The notes under the pieces are model-generated. The model saw nothing but the letters and a program-made list of their open reading frames with translations, made no database searches and was not told the origin of the DNA. The position numbers were made by a program, and so were the translations under genes. From Clostridia bacterium (GTDB lineage Bacteria > Bacillota > Clostridia > Oscillospirales > Acutalibacteraceae), in contig CAAFXQ010000094.1 of the NCBI GenBank assembly GCA_900767015.1, positions 1 to 21,319 of the forward strand: a stretch of DNA of 21,319 nucleotides. Reading direction: 5' to 3'. Each line of letters begins with the position of its first letter. Position 1 is the first letter of the stretch. This document shows positions 14,324-21,319 of the stretch, piece by piece.

Positions 14324-15802
14324 ATGACAGAAAAACAGATGCAGAGCTTTCTGAAAAAAATCGACGAAGTTAACAGCAACGGCAAATATAAACCCGAATG
14401 GGAAAGCCTTGCTTCTTACCCCGTGCCCGAATGGTACCAAAAAGCGAAATTCGGCGTGTTCATTCATTGGGGCGTGTTTACCGTGCCCGAATATTTCAGC
14501 GAGTGGTATCCGAGACTGATGTACTATAAAGGCAATCCCGTTTATTGGCATCATAAGAAAAAGTACGGCAAAGACTTTAACTACCGTGACTTTATTCCGA
14601 TGTTTAAAGCGGAAAAATTTGATGCGGACGAATGGATAAAAACAGTAAAAGACTGCGGTGCAAAATTCGTCATGCCTGTTGCTGAGCATCACGACGGAAT
14701 CAAGCTGTATGACAGCGAACTGTCCGATTGGACAACGGTAAAATTGCCCGTTAAACGGGACTTTTTGGGGGAACTGAAAGCCGCTTGTGAAAAGAACAGC
14801 GTTGTTTTCTCGACCTCCTCTCACCGGGCGGAGCACTTCTGGTTTCTCAACGGCGGAAAAACAATCGGCTTCCCGAACGAGACGCAGAAGGAAGAATTCA
14901 AAGAACTTTACGGCGAATGTGAAAACAACCATAAGCGCAACAATCTTTTTACGCTTTTGAAGCAGGAACACGGCATTGAGCCGACGGAAACATGGCTTCA
15001 GGATTGGCTTGTGTCTTCCTGTGAGCTGATTGACAAGTATCAGCCGTCGTCGCTTTTCTTTGACTGGTGGACGTCATATAAGGCTTTCCGACCGTATATG
15101 AAAAAATTCCTTGCCTATTACTATAACCGTTCTCTCGAGTGGGGCAAGGAGGTCTGCGTATATTATAAGTCAGACGCCGTGATGTATAACTGTGCAATCT
15201 TTGATCGTGAAAGAGGTCAGCTTGAAAACGCAAGCCCGTATATTTGGCAGGGTGAAACCTCCACCGCCTATAATTCGTGGAGCTACTGCACAACGAACCG
15301 TTTTAAAACGCCGGAAACCATTGCCTGCAATCTGCTTGATGTCATTTCCAAAAACGGCTGTTTTGTGCTGAATATCGGACCGAAAGCCGACGGATCAATC
15401 TGCGACGAAGAAAAGCACATTTTGAATGAACTCGGCAAGTGGACGAAAACCAACGCCGAAGCGATATGGGACACACAGCCGTATAAGGTTTTTGGCGAGG
15501 GCAAAAAGCAAAAGGGCGGCTCATTTAACGAAAAATTCAGCTATACCAGCCGTGACTTCCGCTTCACCTGCAAAACGGGAGCGGTATATGCTTTTGCGCT
15601 TAAGCCTGACGGAAAGTCAGAATTTCAAATCAATTCTCTTGCCGACAGCATGGACTTATTCCACTGTATTATTAAGAATATAACCATGCTTGGAAGTGAT
15701 GAGACTGTCACTTTTTCACAGGATAAAAAGGCGCTTACCGTCAGAACACAAAACAAAGTTCATTCAAAAATGCCGATATGCTTTAAAATTGAGGTGGATT
15801 AA
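14324..15802 (+). CDS. GH29 alpha-L-fucosidase-family enzyme
   Basis: The 492-residue protein shows the GH29 signature set. KFGVFIHWGVFTVPE (42-56) opens the barrel, EHHDGIKLYDSELSDW (121-136) follows, then KRDFLGELKAAC (144-155). The nucleophile aspartate is D247 in SSLFFDWW, and NIGPKADGS is the typical late-barrel segment. A short beta-sandwich C-terminal domain follows. It should hydrolyse alpha-L-fucosyl bonds with retention; because L-galactose differs from L-fucose only at C6, alpha-L-galactosides are possible substrates. No signal peptide is visible. The ATG has GGAG eight bases upstream and lies three bases after the GH110 stop. Confidence 0.92.
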   Translation: MTEKQMQSFLKKIDEVNSNGKYKPEWESLASYPVPEWYQKAKFGVFIHWGVFTVPEYFSEWYPRLMYYKGNPVYWHHKKKYGKDFNYRDFIPMFKAEKFDADEWIKTVKDCGAKFVMPVAEHHDGIKLYDSELSDWTTVKLPVKRDFLGELKAACEKNSVVFSTSSHRAEHFWFLNGGKTIGFPNETQKEEFKELYGECENNHKRNNLFTLLKQEHGIEPTETWLQDWLVSSCELIDKYQPSSLFFDWWTSYKAFRPYMKKFLAYYYNRSLEWGKEVCVYYKSDAVMYNCAIFDRERGQLENASPYIWQGETSTAYNSWSYCTTNRFKTPETIACNLLDVISKNGCFVLNIGPKADGSICDEEKHILNELGKWTKTNAEAIWDTQPYKVFGEGKKQKGGSFNEKFSYTSRDFRFTCKTGAVYAFALKPDGKSEFQINSLADSMDLFHCIIKNITMLGSDETVTFSQDKKALTVRTQNKVHSKMPICFKIEVD

Positions 15803-17716
15803 ATGGAAAACAAAAATTTGAAACTGAATTACAATGCGGTAACAGGAGATTACGAAATCAATCACAAGGGCTTCTCATGGGTGAGTGACGGCAGAAGACC
15901 GTATATCATCATCCGTAAGAAAGTCGGCAAGAAATATATCAGCACATACAGATTGCTTGTGAGTGCGCTCAAAAAGACGGTCGAAAGAGACGAAAAACGA
16001 ATTGTATGCCGCTATGAAAACTATATCGCATTCGGCAAAAAGCTGCCCTTTGCGCTCGTTTGCACGGCTGAAATAACAGGAAATGACACGGTGACTTTTT
16101 CGCTGAAAGCTGAAAACGAAACCGGCTATGATATACAGGCGGTGTATTTTCCCGCTCCCTTTAATTCCAAAGAAAAAGGGGCGAAATCCTATCATATCGA
16201 CGCTATGCGCCAAGGCTTTCTGCTTCCTGACGGATATAAGGAAAACTTTGCGTCCACTTTCGGCTTTGCCCATTATCTTCGCAAAATCAACACCGGCGAC
16301 TGCTATATGCCGTTTTGGGGCAGAGTATGCGACGGTCATACCTTTACGGCGATTGTCGAAACGCCGTATGATGCCTGTATGTTTTCTTCATTCGGTCGGC
16401 ATAAAGCCTTTGTCAATTCCGTTCACTGGATGTCCTCTCTCGGGAAGCTGTCATACGAAAGAAAAATCCGTTTTATTTTCCATGAAAAAGGGGACTACAA
16501 TACCGTTGCCAAGGACTACCGTAAATATCTAATTGAAAACGGACAATTCGTTTTGATAGACGAGAAAATCAAGAAAAACAAGAACATTGAAAAGCTCATC
16601 GGCTGTCCCGTTCTGCACCACAAAATCTATTCTAAGATTAACGAAAAATCCAAGTTCTACGATAAAAACGGAACAAATGAGATTTTATATGCCACCTTTT
16701 ACGAGCGTGCCGAACAGATGAAAAAACTGAAAGAGTGCGGACTCCAAAAACTCTATATCCATACCGACGGTTGGGGAAAAGACGGCTACGACAACAACCA
16801 CCCGTATATACTTCCTCCCTGCGAAGCGGCGGGCGGCTATGAGGGCTTAAAAGAGTTTTCAAAAGTCAGCCGAGATCTCGGCTATATATTTGCTCTCCAC
16901 GACCAATACCGTGATTACTATTATTCATCGCCTGTGTTCTCAATGGATAGGGCTGTCGAAAATATTGACGGCTCCCACCCGTATTGCTCAATATGGGACG
17001 GAGGAGAGCATACATTCCTATGTTCTTCACAGGCTCTCGGATTTGTAAAGAAAACTTATTCGGAGTTGGAAACCCACGGGGTTGATGTACAGGGAGCATA
17101 TTTAGATGTGTTCTCGGTTATGAACGGCGACGAGTGCTTCCACCCCGACCATAAAATTACAAGAGAAGAAAGTATAAAACACCGTGCCGAATGTTTTGAC
17201 TATCTCAATGACAAGGGTATGATTATGTCCTCGGAAGAACCCGCTATGCAGCTTTTAAATCATCTTGCCCTCGTTCATCACGGACCCTTTACATTAAGAC
17301 CCCAGGAAAACGGTCAGGCGGTGGGTATCCCCGTACCGCTGGGGAATCTCGTTTTTCACGACTGCATCATGGTACCGTGGAATTGGTTCAATAACTGGGG
17401 AATCCCCAAAGGCGACGACGGCGATTTGTATTGCGCCTTGTTTGGAGGTATGCCGTATATCAGCCCGTTCGGTACGGGAATCGGCAAAATCGGAACGGAC
17501 AACCGCACGACCGACACCGAACTTCTTGATGACGAAAACCTCAAAAAAGAGATTGCCCGTGTCAAACCCCTCGCCGATTTGCAGGCAAAACTCTATAACA
17601 AGGAAATGGTAAAGCACGAGTTTTTGGGCTCAACCCGCCGCCAGAAAGCCACATACTCGGACGGCACAACCGTGACGATTGATTTAGATAAAAACACCTA
17701 CAATATAGGAGAATAA
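15803..17716 (+). CDS. GH129/GH101-like glycoside hydrolase
   Basis: The 637-residue protein begins with a beta-rich domain (about 1-250) followed by a TIM-barrel. Barrel landmarks are LYIHTDGWGKDGYDNNHP (317-334), HDQYRDYY (366-373), GAYLD435VF and MSSE478EPAMQ. The pattern and the length agree with GH129, a family related to GH101, whose first characterised members are bifidobacterial alpha-N-acetylgalactosaminidases. Asp435 and Glu478 (or Glu479) are the probable nucleophile and acid/base by analogy. Related marine enzymes are alpha-1,3-(3,6-anhydro)-galactosidases, so GalNAc specificity is not certain; annotation pipelines may call it DUF5696. No signal peptide. Its ATG directly follows the GH29 stop codon (TAAATG), with GAGG eight bases upstream. 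Confidence 0.7.
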   Translation: MENKNLKLNYNAVTGDYEINHKGFSWVSDGRRPYIIIRKKVGKKYISTYRLLVSALKKTVERDEKRIVCRYENYIAFGKKLPFALVCTAEITGNDTVTFSLKAENETGYDIQAVYFPAPFNSKEKGAKSYHIDAMRQGFLLPDGYKENFASTFGFAHYLRKINTGDCYMPFWGRVCDGHTFTAIVETPYDACMFSSFGRHKAFVNSVHWMSSLGKLSYERKIRFIFHEKGDYNTVAKDYRKYLIENGQFVLIDEKIKKNKNIEKLIGCPVLHHKIYSKINEKSKFYDKNGTNEILYATFYERAEQMKKLKECGLQKLYIHTDGWGKDGYDNNHPYILPPCEAAGGYEGLKEFSKVSRDLGYIFALHDQYRDYYYSSPVFSMDRAVENIDGSHPYCSIWDGGEHTFLCSSQALGFVKKTYSELETHGVDVQGAYLDVFSVMNGDECFHPDHKITREESIKHRAECFDYLNDKGMIMSSEEPAMQLLNHLALVHHGPFTLRPQENGQAVGIPVPLGNLVFHDCIMVPWNWFNNWGIPKGDDGDLYCALFGGMPYISPFGTGIGKIGTDNRTTDTELLDDENLKKEIARVKPLADLQAKLYNKEMVKHEFLGSTRRQKATYSDGTTVTIDLDKNTYNIGE

Positions 17717-17720
17717 AATA

Positions 17721-19628
17721 ATGCCGAGACTTGAAAAAAGAACATACCGTATTTCCCGTTTTACAAGCGAAAATTACCTGCCTCATCTTTCACAGGAACG
17801 ATTGCCTCATCAGATGAAATCAACTATTGATGATTTCGAGGGTTTGTTTATTGATTACGGCTACCGTGAGACCTCTTATCCCTATACCCAGCAAAACGCC
17901 TATTCGGAGGAAACCGAGCAGGAAATTACGGTTGCCGTTTTAGAAAACGAATATCTTTATGCCGAATTTCTGCCGACGCTCGGCGGCAGGCTGTGGAAAC
18001 TTTTTGATAAGAAAAAGCAGAAAGATGTTCTCTATACAAACGATGTTATCCGTTTTCGCAATCTCAGTATCCGCAACGCTTGGTTTTCCGGCGGCGTTGA
18101 ATGGAATTGCGGCATAATCGGGCACTCACCGTTTACCTGTTCACAGATGTACTGTGCGTTTGTTAAAGGCAAAAACGGCGAGGATGTTCTTCGATTTTAC
18201 GAATTTGAGCGTGTAAGAGAAATATATTATCAGATAGATTTTTGGCTCGAAGAAAACAAACTCATGACTGCCGTTCGCATTGAAAATCCAAACACAACGG
18301 TCGTCCCGATGTATTGGTGGTCGAATATGGCAACACCCGAATACAGCGGAGGCAGAGTCATCGTACCGGCAAGCAGTGCCTACAATAATTCCGACGGCGT
18401 CGGCATCAAAAAATCGTCGATTCCCTTTGACAAGGGTATTGATGTTTCATACCCCGAAAACATTCCCGACACGATTGACTATTTTTACGATATCGCCCCG
18501 AACGAGGATAAATTTATTGCAAATGTGAACAAGGACGGCTACGGGCTGCTGCAGTTTTCAAGCAATAACTTAAAGGGACGCAAGTTGTTCTCATGGGGAC
18601 ACAGAAAAGGCTCAAAGCATTGGCAGAGAATGCTGACGGACAAAGCCGGAGACTATGTTGAAATTCAGGCGGGTATAGGCAAAACGCAGTATGAATGTAT
18701 TCCGATGCCGCCGAAAACCGTATGGACATTTTCGGAGTGCTATACGCTTGCCGATATTCCGGAAGAAAAAGTCAAGGCTTCTTACGAAGAAGCTGTTGAA
18801 GCAATCAAAGAGCAGATTCATGCTTTCGGCGACTGTTCTTTGTTAGACGAAAGGCTTCCCGAAATCACAGACAGTATCAGTCTGCAAAAGGGCGAAACCG
18901 TATTCAAGGGGAGCGGATTCGGGTATCTTTACGGCGTCCTCGGCGGAAAAGTGCCCCCACAGCTTGATTTTTCGGGAAATGATGATGTAAAAGGCTGGCT
19001 TGCTCTTGCAGACGGAAAAGAGCCCGAGACAGATTTAACCTTTGCATACGGCGCACGAATGGAAAACTTACTTGTGAAAAATCAAAACATCTGCAACCGG
19101 AACATTCCGTATCAGCTTTCATTACTTGCCTACGATAGCCGAGACTTTGAAAAAGCAAAAGAATTGTGCGAAAAAAGTCTGATACTTGACAGTAACGCTA
19201 AGAACAATCATCTGTACGCCCATATTCTGTATCAGCTTGAAGATCCGAACTGCGTTTATTTCGCCAAAAAGTGTCTGCGTCTTCAAAATAACAATTATGC
19301 TCTTGCCGAAAGCATTTTGTCACTTCTGATAAAGCAAGGAGCCTATTGCGTTCTGACGGAGGAATTTGAAAAGCTTGACGCCCAGCTTCAAAGCAATCCC
19401 AGACTTTTGATGTACTGCTCCATGGCATATCTGAAAAGCGGAAACGCAAAAAGAGCCGAAGAAATTCTCACAAAAGACGGTGGGCTTCATGTTCTCGATT
19501 TTCGTGAGGGAGATAAATTCTTAGACGAACTGTACCGAGGGATCAGAAAAGAACTTTACAAGGAAAAAGACAATGAAATTACCGTACCCGAACAGTTTGA
19601 CTTTATTGTTTATGGGCTTGGAGGGTAA
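17721..19628 (+). CDS. Second DUF5107-type protein with helical-repeat C-terminus
   Basis: The 635-residue protein is a shorter paralogue of the operon's first gene. Its DUF5107-type beta-sandwich (about 65-350) repeats the key stretches: LPTLGGR (84-90), FSGGVEWNC (122-130), YWWSNMA, and WG...KHWQRMLTD..GDYVE. The C-terminal third (about 450-635) is helical and TPR-like, with segments such as SRDFEKAKELCEKSLILD and YLKSGNAKRAEEILTK. No signal peptide is seen. Function is unknown. Two divergent copies at the ends of one glycan operon argue for two related steps or substrates rather than redundancy. AGGAG lies nine to ten bases before the ATG. Confidence 0.82.
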   Translation: MPRLEKRTYRISRFTSENYLPHLSQERLPHQMKSTIDDFEGLFIDYGYRETSYPYTQQNAYSEETEQEITVAVLENEYLYAEFLPTLGGRLWKLFDKKKQKDVLYTNDVIRFRNLSIRNAWFSGGVEWNCGIIGHSPFTCSQMYCAFVKGKNGEDVLRFYEFERVREIYYQIDFWLEENKLMTAVRIENPNTTVVPMYWWSNMATPEYSGGRVIVPASSAYNNSDGVGIKKSSIPFDKGIDVSYPENIPDTIDYFYDIAPNEDKFIANVNKDGYGLLQFSSNNLKGRKLFSWGHRKGSKHWQRMLTDKAGDYVEIQAGIGKTQYECIPMPPKTVWTFSECYTLADIPEEKVKASYEEAVEAIKEQIHAFGDCSLLDERLPEITDSISLQKGETVFKGSGFGYLYGVLGGKVPPQLDFSGNDDVKGWLALADGKEPETDLTFAYGARMENLLVKNQNICNRNIPYQLSLLAYDSRDFEKAKELCEKSLILDSNAKNNHLYAHILYQLEDPNCVYFAKKCLRLQNNNYALAESILSLLIKQGAYCVLTEEFEKLDAQLQSNPRLLMYCSMAYLKSGNAKRAEEILTKDGGLHVLDFREGDKFLDELYRGIRKELYKEKDNEITVPEQFDFIVYGLGG

Positions 19629-19630
19629 TT

Positions 19631-21319
19631 ATGCATGAAATAAGATATAACAAGCCGGCAAAAAAGTGGCGTGAAGCTCTGCCGCTCGGTAACGGTCACA
19701 CAGGGCTTATGATTTACGGCTCGATGAAAAAAGAACGGCTGTGCTTTAATGACGGCACTCTTTGGTCGGGCTATCCGAAAAATTACGACAGTGCAGAAAG
19801 CCTTGAAAATTTAGAACAGGTACGAAAACTGATTTTTGAGGGAAAAAACAGCGAAGCGGACTCCCTTTGCGAAGAAAAGCTGACTGGCTTTTACAGCGAG
19901 GCGTTTATGCCGCTCGGCGAAATTTCTCTTACATACAGCAGTTTAAATCAGGCTGAATATTTAAGGAGTCTTGACCTTTCAAAAGGAATCCATACCGTCA
20001 AAACAAAAGGCTGCACCGCCGAAGCGTTTTCGTCATATCCCGATAAGATTTCCGTTTACAGAATAAAAACGGAAAAGCCTTTTTCTGTTACGATCAAGAC
20101 AAAAAGCAAACTGAAACATGAAGTCTGCGCCGAAGAAAACAGCTTATTTATTCTCGGCAACGCACCCGATTACGCCGCACCGAATTATCTTTTCAAAGAA
20201 CTGCGACCGATTCGTTACAACGAGAAAAGGGGCATGGCTTTCTGCCTGCAAACGCAGGTGCAGACAGACGGTACGATACAGCGCGGCAAAAGCTCTGTCA
20301 AAGTAAAGAACGCTACAGAACTGACTCTTTATTTTGTGACGGCAACGGGCTTTAACGGCTTTGACAAAATGCCTGAAACAAGCAGAAAAGCCGTGCAGCA
20401 AAAGTGCAGAAAGGCAATTAGCACCGTCAACAAGGATTTTGAAACGCTGAAAGCACGGCATATTGAAGACTATTCCGCTTTGTGGGGTGCCCAAAGTATA
20501 TCTTTTGACTGCAACAATAACATGACTGCCGATGCTCTTTTGAAATCCGTCAAAAACGGCGGTGACGAAAAAGCACTTTGTGAACTGCTATATAATTACG
20601 GAAAGTATATGATGATCTCGGGCAGCCGGAAAGGCGGTCAGCCGCTCAATCTTCAGGGAATCTGGAACAATTCCGTCCGACCGCCGTGGAGCAGTAATTA
20701 CACTGTGAATATCAACACCGAAATGAATTATTGGGGTGCTTCCCGTTCGGGACTTTCCGAGTGTATAGAGCCGCTTGTTCAGATGGTCTATGAAGCCATG
20801 CAGAACGGAAAAAAGACTGCTGAAATCAATTACGGCTGTCGGGGCTTCGCCTGCAATCACAATGTTGACTTATGGCGAAAAACGCCGCCTGTTAAAGGTG
20901 ACGCCAACTATATGTTTGCTCCCCTCTGCGGCGTCTGGCTTTCCAACGAAATTTACACCCACTACAAAAACGGCTTTCTCAAAGAATATGAGGATAAAAT
21001 CAAAGAAATCGTCACCGAGTCGGCACGGTTTGCCTGTGATTTCCTTATTCTGCATGAGGGAAAGTATGTCGTTTGTCCGTCTCCGTCTCCCGAAAATGTC
21101 TTTTTACTTAACGGCGTAAATTGTAAGCTTGATTACGCTTCGGCGTTCGATATGGGTCTTGTGCGGCAGGCTTTTCAAAATGCGCTGGAATTGTCGGATG
21201 ACGAAATGCTGAAAGCCGAAATAAAAGAAAAAAAGCCGCTTCTTTATCCTTTTAAAGACGGAGAAAACGGCATATGTGAATGGCATAAGGATTTCGAAAC
21301 ACCGGAAAAAGGGCACCGT
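19631..21319 (+). CDS. GH95 alpha-L-fucosidase/alpha-L-galactosidase, partial (C-terminus beyond right edge)
   Basis: The frame runs 563 codons to the window edge; full GH95 proteins are usually 750-800 residues. The N-terminal beta-domain opens with W13REALPLGNGHTGLMIYG. The barrel contains LQGIWNNSVRPPWSSNYTVN (341-360) leading into the canonical N360-I-N362 and TEMNYW. RGFACNHNVDLW and SPSPE488N follow, then EWHKDF (550-555), ending at GHR. Asn360/Asn362 and Glu488 correspond in my alignment to the water-activating asparagines and general acid of bifidobacterial AfcA; the partner aspartate lies beyond the edge. GH95 inverting enzymes remove alpha-1,2-L-fucose or, in some members, alpha-L-galactose. 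No signal peptide. GGAGGG overlaps the upstream stop codon, five bases before the ATG. Confidence 0.93.
   Translation, partial: MHEIRYNKPAKKWREALPLGNGHTGLMIYGSMKKERLCFNDGTLWSGYPKNYDSAESLENLEQVRKLIFEGKNSEADSLCEEKLTGFYSEAFMPLGEISLTYSSLNQAEYLRSLDLSKGIHTVKTKGCTAEAFSSYPDKISVYRIKTEKPFSVTIKTKSKLKHEVCAEENSLFILGNAPDYAAPNYLFKELRPIRYNEKRGMAFCLQTQVQTDGTIQRGKSSVKVKNATELTLYFVTATGFNGFDKMPETSRKAVQQKCRKAISTVNKDFETLKARHIEDYSALWGAQSISFDCNNNMTADALLKSVKNGGDEKALCELLYNYGKYMMISGSRKGGQPLNLQGIWNNSVRPPWSSNYTVNINTEMNYWGASRSGLSECIEPLVQMVYEAMQNGKKTAEINYGCRGFACNHNVDLWRKTPPVKGDANYMFAPLCGVWLSNEIYTHYKNGFLKEYEDKIKEIVTESARFACDFLILHEGKYVVCPSPSPENVFLLNGVNCKLDYASAFDMGLVRQAFQNALELSDDEMLKAEIKEKKPLLYPFKDGENGICEWHKDFETPEKGHR

Larger units (their letters stand above)
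2562..21319 (+). other. Predicted twelve-gene operon, open at the right edge
   Basis: All twelve rightward genes from 2597 onwards are separated by at most 18 bases, and three junctions overlap (1, 16 and 4 bases). I found no stem-loop plus T-run between them and no second obvious promoter. The tight stop/start arrangement supports one transcript and translational coupling. The last gene runs off the window, so the operon may be longer. Confidence 0.75.

Noticed and set aside
13820..14971. Long (383-codon) open minus-strand frame across the GH110/GH29 junction
   Set aside because: It is antisense to two convincing genes, spans their junction, has runs of Phe/Val typical of a reverse-strand shadow, and matches no family I know.
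1..21319. CRISPR array, mobile element, tRNA or rRNA
   Set aside because: No regularly spaced repeats, transposase motifs, terminal repeats or RNA-gene signatures were seen on reading either strand.

Overview
The window looks like a carbohydrate-utilisation locus from a Gram-positive, Clostridia-type (Bacillota) anaerobe, probably gut-associated. This rests on strong GAGG/GGAGG Shine-Dalgarno sites before nearly every gene, one textbook TTGACA-N17-TATAAT promoter, moderate base composition, and gene families common in gut Clostridia. I cannot name a genus. Every gene is metabolic or regulatory. I see no transposase, phage gene, tRNA, rRNA or CRISPR array.

Layout. Two genes run leftwards: an AraC-type regulator (1626-2474) and, downstream of it, a GH95-like glycoside hydrolase cut by the left edge (1-1526). 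They are separated by 99 bases holding a 12-bp perfect inverted repeat. A short divergent promoter region (about 2475-2596) follows. Then twelve rightward genes run to the right edge with gaps of 0-18 bases or small overlaps, almost certainly one operon. In order they are: a DUF5107-TPR protein; a membrane-anchored calcineurin-like phosphoesterase; a glucose-dehydrogenase-like MDR oxidoreductase; an LgoD-like zinc dehydrogenase; a UxaB-type tagaturonate reductase; a UxaA-type altronate dehydratase; an amidohydrolase that is a candidate sugar lactonase; a GH110 alpha-galactosidase-like beta-helix protein; a GH29 alpha-L-fucosidase-family enzyme; a GH129/GH101-like hydrolase; a second DUF5107 protein; and a GH95 enzyme cut by the right edge.

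How the genes may work together (inference). The GH95, GH29, GH110 and GH129-like enzymes, all without signal peptides, would trim imported oligosaccharides carrying alpha-L-fucosyl or alpha-L-galactosyl and alpha-galactosyl or GalNAc-type caps. The middle block can be read as an oxidative route for L-galactose: L-galactose to L-galactonolactone (MDR dehydrogenase), to L-galactonate (amidohydrolase-type lactonase), to D-tagaturonate (LgoD-like), to D-altronate (UxaB), to 2-keto-3-deoxygluconate (UxaA). The last three assignments rest on clear family motifs; the first two are contextual. No uronate isomerase, KDG kinase, KDG aldolase or transporter is in the window. The coupling of this pathway to GH95/GH29-type enzymes, and the two DUF5107 proteins of unknown function, are the most interesting aspects.
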